Of a stretch of 64,000 nucleotides of DNA, positions 1 through 11,397 are shown one piece after another; the stretch's first letter is position 1; each line of letters begins with the position of its first letter. A model generated the notes under the pieces. That model was not told the origin of the DNA. It searched no databases and saw only the letters and a list, made by a program, of their open reading frames with translations. This DNA is from Anniella stebbinsi (taxonomy: Eukaryota > Chordata > Lepidosauria > Squamata > Anniellidae). The stretch lies in assembly GCA_029215795.1 (NCBI GenBank), contig JARDYH010000001.1, positions 297,420,654 to 297,484,653 on the forward strand, given 5' to 3'. The translations under genes and the position numbers were made by a program.

Positions 1-1212
1 CTGTATTATGTGGAGTTGTTAAGATGATCTTTTTTCTACTTGGAATTAAGCAAGATGAGTTTCAGTTAACATTCATTAAGTTGGATGTTACTGTCTATTT
101 TCTTTTGAAGCAAATCCTAGATCAAGGTCAGTGTTATTGATTACCTTTTGCATATGTGTATGCCTTGACCCAGCAAGACCGATCTGTGAGCAAAGCAAGT
201 TGACCCAACTTTCAATAAACAAGGCACTGAAGGAGGGAAAGCCCCCACATTTTGCACTGTGAGTGTGTTTGTGAGCCCCTGTCCTTCACTTAACATATGA
301 TAACTTAAGGAGCTCTTTTAGTGCTGATCACCTTAGTAAACTGAGGGGAAGAAGAAATGGATGCGGAATTCAGCAGTGACGCCTTCTTTTCTCCTTCTTA
401 AGCCAAACAGGTGATCAAAAGCGACAGCGCTAGTCAGGAAAGGAAAGCATAGGGGAGTCGCACAATCTCCTGCTGGATTCCAAAACGTTTAAAGGAAAGA
501 GCAGGTGTAACATTCAATAGGGAAACTAACCCATCTCCCCTGTGGACAAATGTATAACCTCTCCTTGCATCTGTAGAGCATTTGTTTCATTGTGGCGGAG
601 ATACACAAATTCCCCCTTAGGGCTAAACTACACGCTATGTTAGATATGTAGCATGCAGTTGATCCTCACCATTTTGTTTATTACTTAAGTGTGCTAGGGC
701 CCAATCCGGATTGGGAATACTGTGCATGGGCAGGGGATGTTTAAATCTTCCTATCTAGTCACTGTTCCCTTCCCAAATTAATCCCTCCCAGGGCTAAAAC
801 AACAACAACCCTCAATTGCAGCCATTTAGTACGCAGTTTAGCCCTTAGAATTTATGACAAAATTACCAAAGAGTGGGTATGAATCACATCTGCATGCATT
901 TTTTAATTGCATCCTATGATGTGCAAAATATGCTTCATATGAACTGGCCTTAAAGCATGTGAATTCCTTTTCCCAAAATGGCACATTCCATGGTGGAAAC
1001 TACAATTCATTATTCAAGAGATAATCTGGGGTTTGTACTGATTTTCTATGTAACCTCTTGATATACAGTAAGAGCTCTGGGAAAAGGTAACTAAAGGATT
1101 GTGTTCTCCTATGTGAGTGTACCTATCTGCTGAGATCATAATCTGAGATAAAATTGATGCAGAAATTGCAATACTTTCCCACATTGGTTGAGGGAAAACA
1201 AGCAAATTCTAA
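1..1212. other. No gene recognised
   Basis: AT-rich sequence with no coding region, RNA gene or repeat that I can name. Open frames here are short and lack splice or family support. Confidence 0.5.
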
Positions 1213-1568
1213 GGCTGCCTCTACAAGAGGCATTTAAAGCTCTTTCAAGGCACATTTTAAAATTTACCTCTACAAGAACGGAGCGCAAATCGGGCGTAGA
1301 GGCGCGTTTTCTCTCCGATTATGCGCATTTTCGAATGCGCGTTAAATAGCGAGTTTTATTTTGCTCCGGCCATTAAAGCGCATTTTGACTATGTGAACAA
1401 TCGATTTTCCGCATTAACTACTTGTAAAGCGCATTTGAAACAACTGGTAAGGTCACCAGTTGAGTGCTCAATTATCTCCTGCATACAAGCATTTATGATA
1501 AAGCGCTTCAGTGATTATGCGCATAATCGGCTAACCAGGCATCAAACGGAATCCATCTAGAAGGGGTC
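1213..1568 (-). mobile_element. Harbinger-type 355-bp MITE, copy A
   Basis: A non-autonomous element of 356 bp in the orientation opposite to the copy at 3921. It starts GGCTGCCTCTACAAGAG and ends in a decayed complement of the other terminus. It is flanked by TAA on both sides, a 3-bp target duplication of the kind PIF/Harbinger elements make. The interior has the family's motifs: TGCGCAT-type octamers, the AAATAGCGAGTTTTATTTTG block and CpG-rich stretches. The left terminus uses the 'CTCTACAAG' version rather than 'CTCCACAAG', so it belongs to an older or sister subfamily. The 79-residue open frame inside is a by-product of the element. Confidence 0.85.
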
Positions 1569-3241
1569 TAAGTCACTTTGAAAAGCTGGGAATAGCACTG
1601 AAGAGCAAATGCCCCTTCTGTCTAAACCCAAATCCCACCAGAGAAGTGTGCATGAGGGACTTGCTTTGAAGAGGAAGAATCTTGTCAAGATTTTTAGTGG
1701 CTAACAAAGACGTGGCCTTTTCTGTGATGGCCCCACAATTGTAGAACATTTGCTTTGTCTTGCTCTAGCAAGACTTTTATGGCAAATAATATGGGGCTGT
1801 TTATCCATTGAATTGCTATGTCCTGCTGCTGTTCATTTGGTGTAATTCGGATGATAGGTTGTATTGTTTTAAACCCTTGTTTTTTCCCCCCTAAAAGTAA
1901 TCTTGAAGATCAATCTTGGTGGAAAGGTGGGATAGGAAAATAAATAAATAAATAAATAAATAAGAGTGCTGTTCACTCTGAAATAAGTGCCATTGTGTTA
2001 AATGGAGCTTACGTCCTAGGAAGTAATTACTCTACTGTAGAAAGAAAGGAAGAGAAAGAAAGAAAAGTAGATATATAAGCTATTTGTAAAAAAAATGTAT
2101 TCAGGCTTATGATTTGTCATTGTTATAGACATAAAAGGAAATCAGGAATCTTTACTTTTAATTAATGACAGATTGTCACAAGAGTTGCATTTCAGTTATT
2201 CCAGTGGAGGCTGGTGGCTCCAATGTCAATGGAGTGGTGAATTCATTCCATGTTTCAGTCAGAACCCGTCAGACCTCTAGCCTCCACTGCATTATTATAT
2301 GATGGTTCCTACACTCATAGGGAGGAACATTCTGGTGTAAACTGCATGTGGGAAGTTAGGCTTATAGAGAAAGGAAGAGAGAGACACCAGGATTCTCCTA
2401 ATTCCAACCAGAAACTAGCAGGATGCAGCCTGCATAATTATTCAGAAGTAAAACCCTTTGGTTTCCATGGGACTTACTTCTAGATAAATGTGCTATCACC
2501 TTGCACCAGTGCAGAAGAGAGGACTTGATGACCCTTTAAGTCCCCCAGAACACTATAATTCTATTGTTGGCCATATACTGGCTGTGGCAAGCTATTACAC
2601 CACCAACATCTATTACATTACTCTGAACAATGATGCTTCGGGGTCTCTCAAGTGTGAAAGGCAAGATATAAAAACAATTCCTTCTTTTAAATCTGCTATC
2701 TTTTCAAGGCTCCTCAAAGCTCTTTTATCTGGTAACTCAGTGCACTACATCATTCCAAGTGCTCTTTCTTTCAAATGTGGGAACCTATACATTTTTACTT
2801 GCAGCTGTACAAGGAAAGAGCTGCTATGCATCATTCTTTATAAGCTTAGTGGAAAAGGACAACCTGTTACAGAGCCTTGTCTGAGGAAAGAGAGCAGGGT
2901 GCAACACTAATTGCTTTGGAAAATTTGGGACGAATCATGTCTCAGAGGAAGTAGGAAGTTCCCTGTTTATTTAGTGTAGGGATGGCCAACCTTCTCAGCC
3001 TGAGGGCCGCATGTAACGATAGGAAGTGACTCAGGGACTCCACCTCTGTACTCTAACCTCCTCTCCCCCCACCCCAAGTGATCCTGCTCAAGAGCTGTTT
3101 CCCCACAGCCATTTGTAGAGGGGAAATAACCAGCTTTGTCCATTGTGACATTCTACAAAAACACTACATGCTATTTTCTACATGGAAGTGGTTTCAATGT
3201 AGACATCAGTAACTAGCCTCAAAACCACTGGGAGAATAAAT
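1569..3241. other. Repeat debris, no gene recognised
   Basis: Holds a LINE-like 3' tail (about 1780-1965) ending in an AAAT microsatellite at about 1936-1964. A short fragment near 2440-2480 is also seen near 6600 ('gggactta' type). The 140-residue open frame at 2488-2910 shows no family signature and I do not call it a gene. Confidence 0.5.
1780..1965 (+). mobile_element. LINE 3' tail with AAAT microsatellite
   Basis: Sequence resembling the 3' end of an L2/CR1-type LINE: a 'ggtgggatagg' run-out followed by about six AAAT units. No coding part is attached, so this is a heavily 5'-truncated copy. The exact family is not certain. Confidence 0.45.
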
Positions 3242-3317
3242 GGACTTTGCTACATGAGGCATTGATCATGAGCTCATCATTCCCCACTCACAGTTGTTTA
3301 CAGATTCATTAAACAAT

Positions 3318-3673
3318 GGCTGCCTCTACACCAGAGGTTTAAAGCTCTTTCAAGTCTCATTAAAATTTTTACCTCTACATGAGCGGAGTGCAAATTGGGA
3401 GTTGAGGCGTGTTATCTATCCGATTATGCGCATTATCAAATGCGCGTTAAATAGCGAGTTTTATTTTGCTGCGGGCCGTTAAAGCACATTTTGACTATGT
3501 GAACAAGCTATTCTCCGCATTAACTACTTCTAACGCACATTTCAAACAACTGGTAAGGCCACCAGTTGTGCACTCAATTACCTCCTGCGTACAGTCATTT
3601 AACCATAAAGCGCTTCCGAGAAGATGCGCATAATCGGAGAACCAGCGTCAAACCGAATTCTTGTAGAGGGGGT
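3318..3673 (-). mobile_element. Harbinger-type 355-bp MITE, copy B (nested)
   Basis: A 356-bp MITE starting GGCTGCCTCTACACCAG and ending TTGTAGAGGGGGTC, inserted into the left part of the element at 3242-4526. AAT flanks it on both sides. It has the same internal order as copy A, with an AAATAGCGAGTTTTATTTTG block and several TGCGCAT motifs. Many CpG sites have decayed, so it is older than the copy at 3921. Confidence 0.85.
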
Positions 3674-3810
3674 CAATGCTGTGACCCTCCAGTTTCACTT
3701 TTGTGTCTAACTAGCACTTTTGGGAAGGTTTTTTTTTAGAGCAGTGGAAATGCAGCATTTAATTGTGCATGTGAAAGAAAGTGTGATGTCCTATTCTACC
3801 ATACCACAGT

Positions 3811-4394
3811 GGCTCAATTTGGACGACACAATAAATAACTGGGGTGGGGGAAACAATCGTCAGTTGTTTTGACTATTGTGTTGTCCACATGCTGCCATAG
3901 TCAACTCAGCGCTGATCCTAGGCCCCCTCCACAAGGATGCGCTTTTGCGCCCGGTTCGGGGATTATGCGCATTTTCGCGGAGGCGCATTTACGCCTAATC
4001 CCTCTGCACGGGAGGCGGCGAGAAGCGGCGAAGCGCATTAAAAGATGCCCAAAAAGCACTTTACAGGTAGTGAATGCGCATAATCGCTTGTTCACACAGC
4101 GAAAATGCGCTTTAACGGCCGGAGCAAAATAAAAGTCGCTATTTAACGCGCGTTCGAAAATGCGCATTATCGGGGAGATAACGCGCCTGTACGCCCGTTT
4201 TGCGCTCCGCTCGTGTGTAGGTAAAATTTATAATGAGCCTTCAAGGCTCATTAAACGTCTCGTGTGGAGGAGGCCCTAATCCACACCACAGTTGATTATT
4301 TATTACCATGTTGTGTGGGGAGTACCCCCTAGATGAACAACTGTAAAGTTGATTATTACCCCACCATTGGCTATCGTGTCGTCCGAATTGAGCC
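3811..4394. mobile_element. TIR element of the 'GGCTCARTT..GACGACAC' family, itself interrupted
   Basis: Left end GGCTCAATTTGGACGACACA and right end reverse-complement GGCTCAATTCGGACGACACG, with AGT on both sides. It sits inside the element at 3242-4526 and is split by the MITE at 3921-4275. Without that insert it is about 229 bp. Relatives are at 12692-13227 and 18582-19128, with the same terminal motif and their own 3-bp duplications, so this is a separate Harbinger-like MITE family. Confidence 0.85.
3921..4275 (+). mobile_element. Harbinger-type 355-bp MITE, copy C (innermost)
   Basis: A 355-bp element with ends GGCCCCCTCCACAAGG and TGTGGAGGAGGCC, flanked by CTA on both sides. It lies inside the TIR element at 3811-4394, so it is the youngest layer of the stack. 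By eye it differs from the copy at 58326-58680 by a single base (G/T near position 157 of the element). CpG sites are largely kept. Its termini match those of the 11.3-kb element at 46140-57418, which probably supplies the transposase. The 87-88 residue frames on both strands recur only because copies are near-identical. Confidence 0.92.
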
Positions 4395-4526
4395 AGTGTC
4401 TCCTAGAGATTATGTAGTGGAAAAGCAGGAAAGGAAACGTTCTTCATGTAGTAGTCAGATCTCAACTCTGTGATGAAAGTAGATATAGTGGATTAATAGC
4501 CAATTAATAGTCTCGTAGAAAAGTTC

Positions 4527-4870
4527 AATGATTGGATCTCACATCGTGTGAGTAGAATAGGACTTTCCCCTGCTTTCCTCCCCACTGTAGCCTTCCCCAT
4601 CAGCTCTGGATGCTCTCCCCATCCTCCAGAGCAGATTTGGGGGCATGGGGCTGGACTGCATGTGGGAGGAGAAATCCATTCCACCAGTGGTTTCTCTTCC
4701 ACTTGTGGACACCACTGGATGCAACTCATTGTAACCATTCTGTGTTCCTGGAATAGGGCAGGATATAAATATGAATAAATATAGCAAAGCAACTCTGGGG
4801 CGTAATGATACTATCATAAAAATGGGGTGAGGGAGAGATGTTGGTTCCAAGGCAAGGTGATATATGAGCC
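4527..4870. other. Unassigned repeat-like sequence
   Basis: A stretch with 'ccagagcagattt' and 'ggatgcaactc' phrases that resemble segments near 24100-24310 and 35450-35590, so probably an unnamed dispersed repeat. No gene is seen. Confidence 0.35.
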
Positions 4871-5136
4871 CAGGGCTGTGGTTGCGATCCTCCAGTTTCA
4901 CTTCTGTTTTGTAGAGGCGCTTTCCCACTTTTTTTTTTTTTTTAGAATGGGGAAAATGGAATATTATTTCTGAAAGCGAAAGAAAAGGTATTTTATTTGT
5001 GCAATTGTGATATTCCACTATAGCACAGCACCACCTAGAGGTTATGTTGCAGAAAAATATTTTGTGTAGAGCCTGGATCTCAATTCTGTGACAAAACCAA
5101 AAGTACAGTGATTAACAGCTTTGTATAGAAAAGCTC
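4871..5136 (+). mobile_element. Left-truncated 'CTACACGAGG' family MITE
   Basis: Matches the central and right parts of the copy at 23408-23730 (in inverse orientation), including 'cacctagaggtt' and the terminal 'TGTATAGAAAAGCTC'. The left terminus is missing, so there is no target duplication to check. Confidence 0.65.
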
Positions 5137-5662
5137 ATGCAGACTATGATTAACAAAGGACATGCTGCGCAGGAAAAACATTTCTAAATTGTTAACAGTG
5201 CCCTTCAGTAGTTGAAGTGTACCAAAGTAACAAAGCTTGGTTGAGAAGTATAGAAGATTAGTGTATTATGATCTAAGGCAAAGCAGGACAACCTGAGACC
5301 ACCAAGCTGAATATAGTTTAATTCCCTGAGACCTACCTTTCCTCAGTGGATTTAAGTTCACAATAACTCCACTGACCTTAGGTGGGAAGTTTTCTGCAAA
5401 AGTTCTGACTGTTCTTTCTCAGGGACATTTAAATCTAAAACCAATATTTGCATCTTGCTGCTTTGAAGCCATAACTCCCAATTTTAAAATGTCTGGAAAA
5501 GATCCGTCATACATTAAAATAATTTGTGGGAACAGAATAGATTATGCTCTTGTATTTCTTTTACACAAGTCTCTCTGAAACGAATGGGAGTTGTGCAGGA
5601 GGAAATCTGAAAGACAATATGTGCCTTGGTGAACAGATTGTTTGCTTTATTTCTTTGAACAG
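5137..5662. other. No gene recognised
   Basis: Unique-looking AT-rich DNA up to the candidate exon at 5663. Nothing else can be supported. Confidence 0.45.
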
Positions 5663-5739
5663 GCAACAAAGATGAAACCAGCCAGTTTTTACAACCGAGA
5701 AAAAAGATCCACCTCGGCCCACACTAAAGATAATGAAAA
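5663..5739 (+). CDS. Candidate host exon (internal)
   Basis: A 77-nt segment preceded by a pyrimidine-rich acceptor ending TTTGAACAG and followed by GTAAGT. In the frame that starts at its first base it is fully open and encodes 25 residues (beginning ATKMKPASFYNREKRS), leaving two bases (AA) over, that is phase 2. The next candidate exon at 34044 begins with exactly one base needed to complete a codon, so the junction reads AA+T (Asn). The peptide is polar and basic. I do not recognise the gene. The evidence is splice grammar and phase only; a chance open segment of 77 nt is possible. The implied intron downstream is about 28.3 kb. Confidence 0.4.
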
Positions 5740-7240
5740 GTAAGTTATAAGGGCCAGGAAAATGGAGAGATGTTTTACTGGTGCCAAATGCATGGGGTGC
5801 CCCCGCCTTCGTCCTGCCTTTATCTTGTTTCATTGATTTCCCTTGCTCCCATCAAGACCTTTCTGCCTTGCACACAAGTGGGATCCAATTATTGCAGACT
5901 ACCTCCTTCCAGAAGGCCGTTGCTCATCAGTGTCAGCCTTCTAAGTGATTTGCACTTTCTTTGTGCCAATACTTTTACTCTTTCTCCTTTGCCATCTCTG
6001 TCAAAGCATATGGGGTCAGGCAGCTGGATACAATTACCATACCAAGGTGTGAATCGGATGTCAAAGCAGGAGAAAATATCTGGCTTCCAAAAGGGCCACT
6101 AACTGCAAATACAGACAGTGGGCTTTACTCCAGGGGAAATACAGATGGGAATTATCAGGGCAATTAGAGAATCAGCAGAACCTTTTTCTCCCCAGGGGAG
6201 AATTCTCTGCCATAATCATTCTTAGACTATATAAAACAGTTTCCATTTTCCACGTGCTTTATAAACAAACTGGTTAATGTCAGTGCAGTATTTGTATAGA
6301 TAACTAGAAGCACACAATTAACACAATGAAAATGGACGTTTGTGGGCAACTCGTGTGACACCTTGTGGTGTTCTTTGGACCAGTTTAGTCTGGAGTTACA
6401 GATGAATATGACTTGGGCAGTTGGATTTTCACTGGATACACAACTATGTCCTTTCAAAACTGCACTATGGTCACATCCTCACAATAATCTATTATTGTAC
6501 ATAGGGCACATCCATAAATAGACACAAACTTCCTATTTTAACTTGGATTTCAACTACTTCAGCTAGGTGCTTAACAGTGCAATCCTATTAATCTTTGCTC
6601 AGAAATAAGTCCTACTGAGTTCAATGGGACTTATTCTCAGGCAAGTTGTCATGGTCAGGCCATTTCCTGGTGAAATTTGAATTCACAGCTTACTTCCCTC
6701 CTGCAAGGATGGAAGACCCATTGGGATGGTCCTCCCCAGGACTGTCTAAAAGATTTGTGAACGTTCTTTGAGATTTTCCAGTGGAGACAACTGGGTCCAA
6801 TCTACATGACTGATTTAGTTCGTGACACATGAAATTGTTGCCACCCCACAGCAATTGTGCAGCTTCCCTCTCAAAAAGATGCATTTTTTCCAATGTCCTT
6901 TTAGTGTGTCTTTTTTCTTTAAATGTGGCTCCCATGTGGTTCCGCTGCACTGTGCCCTGTTCCCCAAAATTAAACCCTGCTCGCTGGGCATGCCTAGAGG
7001 TGTGTCTGTGACCTGGCTGCTATCTGGTCAAGAGGTGCAGCCGTCCATTTTTTCCCATTCCCTTTTCTCCTCCCATTGGTGGTAGCTGCTTTGGACACAC
7101 ACTACGCAGAAGTGCTGTTTGGCTGCTTGCCTTTCCTGTTTATTTTTTCTTTGCACTATTTCTCAGTTGCACTGTTTTGGTGGTTTGGGGTGGTTTAGAG
7201 CTTGACTGTCATTTCTGGGTAGAAAGGAAGGTTCAACATT
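5740..7240. other. No gene recognised; minor repeat fragment
   Basis: Holds one dispersed-repeat fragment at about 6575-6650 ('cagtgcaatcctatt', 'gggacttatt'), of a type that also appears near 42640. The rest has no assignable content. Confidence 0.45.
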
Positions 7241-7475
7241 TCTGCTTTACAGTCCTGTAACCACACAATTGTGCAATGTTGCATTAGTGCAATATAATAA
7301 CTCGTGGGGAGCAGGACTTCAATATTGCTGCCTCACAGTCCTGTAATCGTACAATTGTGCAAAGTTGCATTAGCGCAATAGTCAGAATTGAGTTGTACTG
7401 GGGTAGTAACTCATTCTCCACCCTTACAATGAGTGGGGAGCAGGGCTTCAATACTGCTAATTCACAGTCCTGGTG
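7240..7475. repeat. Degenerate short tandem duplication
   Basis: The phrase 'cagtcctgtaa...acaattgtgcaa.gttgcatta' occurs near 7249 and again near 7337, and 'gtggggagcaggRcttcaata' near 7305 and 7433. Period is about 88-128 bp with several mismatches, so this is an old local duplication. Confidence 0.6.
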
Positions 7476-7793
7476 GATGCAAGGGGAGAGGTGTGTGCTA
7501 AACTACCGGATGTAATTCATCTCTTCCATTAAACTTCCCTGAGCTGGGGAGCATTGAAAGGGGTGGGGGGCAAGCCTCTCTCATTCGATGAGCAGCACTT
7601 ATGGTGTTGATGAAGTTCAGTTGTATTCACTGGACTCCACCCACCCAACTCCAAAGTATGGCACTTTCAAGGGCAGCCTGACCCATGAAAGTGTTTTTTA
7701 GATATTGTATACTCCACTTTTCTTGCTTCATGTGCCGCTGAGGGACCAAAGCGATTAAATGAAAATTTGGATATAACCAGAAAATGCTTCTGA

Positions 7794-8149
7794 GGTCCCC
7801 TCTACAAGAATTTGGTTTGACGCCTGGTTGTCCGATTATGCGCATCTTCTCGCAACCACTTTTACGGCAAATCACTATATGCGGGAGGCAGTTAAGCGCA
7901 TAACAGGTTGCCTTACCAGTTGTATGAAACACGCTTTAGAGGTGTTTAATGCAGAGAATCGCTTGTTTACATGGTCATAAGGTGCTTTAACGGCCGCGGT
8001 AAATTAAAACTCGCTATTTAACGCGCATTCGATAATGCGCATAATCGGACAGAAAAAGCGCCTCGACCCCTGATTTGTGCTCCGCTCTTGTAGAGGTCAA
8101 GTTTTTAATGCGCCTTGAAAGAGCTTTAAATCACTCTTGTAGAGCCCCC
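7794..8149 (+). mobile_element. Harbinger-type 355-bp MITE, diverged copy
   Basis: A 356-bp element from GGTCCCCTCTACAAG to CTTGTAGAGCCCCC, flanked by TGA on both sides. It shares the family's internal blocks ('aactcgctatttaacgcgc', 'gataatgcgcataatcgg') but with many substitutions. It uses the 'CTCTACAAG' terminus. Its orientation matches copy C. Confidence 0.85.
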
Positions 8150-8199
8150 TGAAACTGTCTCCATGTAGACTGGGTGCTGGTGATCGAGCTGAAGCTCTA

Positions 8200-8740
8200 G
8201 AGTCCTTGTGGAACAGTGAGATGTGGAGAGCTATGAACTTGATTGTACCTGAGTACCCATTGTGGTGCTGTAGACTGTAGAGCCTTCTCTGCTCCTTGGT
8301 ATACTAGGGAGCTGCGGTCAATGAAAAAATCTTGATGTCTGGTACGTACAAATGGCATAAGACTCGAAGTGAAGATGACTGAGTACACTCTAGAGCACAT
8401 AATCGTGCCTATTGCACAGCAGTGCAGGCAGCAAAGAAGGTTTACTTTGCTGTCTCCATTGTGTCTTTGAGTAGCCATCCAGCAGAGCTCTTTTGGGTGG
8501 TCCAGGGCCCAAGGGCTATTAACCCTCTCCCCTGCAAATGGAGCCCTGGTCCCTCAAGGACCTGCTATTATCTTTTTGTATCGCACTTTGAGGACAAAAT
8601 ACTTAATTACCTTGGTTATATGGAAGAAAGGGGAGCTAAAATACATGAAGGGCAACAAATCCACATTAAATCATTGCTTGTTCACCATCTCTAAGTGTTG
8701 AAGAATGCAAAGGAGCTCCTTCCATTTCCAGGTAGGCAGT
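8200..8740 (+). pseudogene. L2-type LINE reverse transcriptase relic
   Basis: Plus-strand frame at about 8422-8694 contains a peptide beginning QAAKKVYFAVSIVS and then HPAELFWVVQGP. This aligns with the segment AAKKQYFAATIQSS / RPAELFRVVRG that lies between endonuclease and reverse transcriptase in the intact L2-type protein encoded at 29567-32605. Stops and indels break the frame upstream and downstream. It is a dead internal fragment of the same LINE clade. Confidence 0.7.
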
Positions 8741-8959
8741 TGTAATGCTAAACTGGAAGCGTGGGGAGAGGTTTCTGAAACAGCAAGTATAATGCCACAC
8801 AGAAAAACTCATGCAGGCACTGGGCGCATACAGTCCTCACTACTTTTTAAGGCAGGAAGCCAGGCTCACTTCCAGGTGCACATGGCAAACATGGCTAGAT
8901 GCACTGAATGTGTGGATTTGGTTCTTGAAAAATGCAGATACAGCTTAAAATCCCTGTGG

Positions 8960-10960
8960 TGAAGCAAAACCGTAGACATCTGTTTTTTTAGTTTGGCGCT
9001 TCCTCTGTTCTTTACCTTTTTATATAACTAGTAAACTGCCTATCAAGGCTGTGTGCGCATGTGAGGGAATGGAGGATCCTTATGTTGTAGAAATTGTCAG
9101 ACCACATTGACTCAGGAGAAGGAGTAGACAAGTTTTTACACCATTGCAATGATGTCTCCAAGTTAAATGCCTTATCTTCTTCATAGGTGTGAGTAGCAGC
9201 AATTCATTGGGAAAAATAAAACAGGGATATTGTTGGGATACAAGATGAACCCATTCCCTGTTCCTGGTGTCTAGAGAAGGAGACAGGTTTCTTGTTCCCT
9301 CGGTTGTCCCAGATTGTTGCTTGCTTACTTTACTTCATAGTAGGGATGGACAGATCAATGTATATCCAATCTGTTCCAAATCCACATTTATTGATTCGTT
9401 CCCTTCCATGCTGTTTCCACAATGTGTGAATTACGTTTTCAAACCCACACTAAAATTCACATATCAGTACGCATTTAAATGTTTTTCTGAACTTATTTTC
9501 TAACAAAATGCACACTGACATGTATTTTACCTAAACATAAATATTTCTATGTATATTTATCCTAAAATCCAGATTTTAAAATCCATTTTGATATGTTTTT
9601 GAAGTTGAGAACTGCACGGCAAAATTCAAATATATGTGAAATCTGAAACATAATCTGATCCACACATGGGTCTGAGAGATGTAACAGCTCAGTTAGGAAA
9701 GGAATGCACAAAAAACGAATTCCTCAAGCATCCTTTCTTCATAGAATGCTATAAAGGTTATTGAAAACTGAGTCTGTACCTTTCTGCATAGCACTCTGCC
9801 TTCCCTAGAAATCTCCTTCCTGGGTTCCGTTTCTTGGTCATGCTACAATGTGACAAAGAGGGGGGAAATATCAAGAACCGTGTGTGTGTGTGTGTGTGCA
9901 CACGTGCATGTGTGTATAATTTCTATACTTAAGGTTTTGGCTTTTGGATGCTGTTCTGTTCAAATTATCTCCTAGTGTTTCCCTCCCCCAAGTCCTTTCA
10001 TATGATCTTCTAGCCCTTCTTAACAGGACAGAAATCTCCTCACATGGGAACAGTGGGTGCGTTATTGGAGTTATTTTTTGTACATAACAAGGTTGTGTTG
10101 CAGGCATTCCAATCCCTTAATTATTATCCTTGACCTTGGGAAAAATAACTGAAAATAACAACCCCAGTGAGATGAAGCAGCTTTGCAATTACATTGCATA
10201 ATGTTGTCATATGAAGAGGGTTGTCAGGGAGATAATGGTAAACACCAGCCTGGATTCTGTCTGAAAAATAATTGGAGTCGGCTCCCTTTGTGGCTGGTGC
10301 AGAGGAGCAAAATGGAAGAGTAAATTAGCAGCTACTGGAGACATTAGCAGCAACATTGTACTTACCAGTGACCAGAACACTGGCTGCCTTTAACTACTGT
10401 GGCATGAAATTGCCTGGCTTCCTTCTTAATGACAGCCAAACTTTCGTATGGACTGCCTTTTCGTTTCAGCCGCCTGAAAAACCGCCGGTGGTGTGATCTT
10501 TGTTTCTCGTGTGTTTATTTACAGTGGTCATAATGTTTAGTGCATCGTTTGACGAAGATTTCATTACCACCCCAAATGTAAAGGGACGTGTGATTGGGAT
10601 GGCTAATATGCCTAGGTTTCCCTTTCAGTCCAGCTGGATGTCTCGTGGATTTCCTTGAGGTCAGACACTGTCCCCGAGGGAAGGATGTAGCTCTTGGCAA
10701 TTCCCTGTTATTTTGCCGTCTTGCTGTCTCCCTAATTGCTGCCGTGCAACACCTGTTTCATCTCGAGAGATCCTCTCCAGCTGTTGTCAGTGCCGCCACT
10801 CTGCTCTGCCAGCAAAAAAGGAATGCTGTGTGCATACCAAAGAGAACTGTAAGAACTGGAGGATCTCTGAGCAGGGAGCATTGGGTACTTTACTAACAAC
10901 ACTTGAGCACTAGCAGGCACTCAGGCGTTTTCCTTCTGTGGTATTTGTGGAACCTGGACC
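8960..10960. other. No gene recognised
   Basis: AT-rich sequence with a TG microsatellite at about 9880-9916. Short frames around 10515-10920 have no family signature. Confidence 0.45.
9880..9916. repeat. TG microsatellite
   Basis: About eleven TG units followed by a CACACG/TGTGTG mixture. Confidence 0.9.
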
Positions 10961-10964
10961 CTCA

Positions 10965-11215
10965 TATGAATAAGATGTGGTGATGACCACCAACATGCAT
11001 GTCTGTAAAGGGGGATTAGGCAAATGCAGGGAGGATAAGGCTACCAGTGGCTATTAATTCATTATGGCTAACTCCAGGATCAGTGGCAGCATGTCTCTGA
11101 ATACCAATTGCCGGACCACAATGGTGGTTGCCCGGCCTCATGTCCTATACGTGGGCTTCCTGTAAGCATCTGGTTGGCCTTTGGTCTGGTCCCCCCACAG
11201 CTCTTCTTATATTCT
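10965..11215 (+). mobile_element. CR1-type LINE 3' fragment
   Basis: Contains the order typical of the CR1 3' region also seen at 62940-63240: 'gtggtgatgaccaccaa', then 'gtaaagggggatta', then 'gaggataaggct', then the run-out 'cttatattctta'. It is diverged and non-coding. Confidence 0.7.
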
Positions 11216-11217
11216 TA

Positions 11218-11365
11218 ACTACATACGAAATGAAATGTTTATGTTGTCTCGGTGTGTGCTGTCTGTGTTTTATATGTAAATGGTTTTGCACTTCGTATGC
11301 CTTTTAATCTTTGTGAACTGCTCAAAGAGCTTCGGTGTGGTATAGAAACATAATAAATGAAAAGG
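11218..11365 (+). mobile_element. L2-type LINE 3' tail
   Basis: Has 'gtgaactgctcaaagagctt' and 'ggtatagaaacataataaat', a diverged form of the 3' end of the L2-type LINE at 29353-32969 (reverse complement there). Confidence 0.5.
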
Positions 11366-11397
11366 AATGAGACTCACTGTTGGTCCACTTATCCCAG

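Larger units (their letters stand above)
3242..4526 (+). mobile_element. Short TIR element of the 'CTACACGAGG' family, carrying nested insertions
   Basis: The outermost layer of a nested stack. It starts GGACTTTGCTACATGAGG and ends CTCGTAGAAAAGTTC, with AAT on both sides. With the inserts at 3318-3673 and 3811-4394 removed, about 345 bp remain, which matches the uninterrupted copy at 23408-23730 in order and content ('ctccagtttcac', 'cacctagaggt', 'caggaaaggaaa'). The 3-bp duplication and GGGC-type ends suggest a Harbinger-like MITE. No protein is encoded. Confidence 0.8.

Noticed and set aside
2488..2910. 140-residue open frame
   Set aside because: No domain, no splice support, no repeat family; treated as chance.
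3869..4167. Overlapping 87- and 88-residue frames on both strands, repeated at 26555-27195, 48378-48704 and 58312-58572
   Set aside because: They recur because the 355-bp MITE copies are near-identical; both strands are open due to CpG-rich composition and there is no protein signature.
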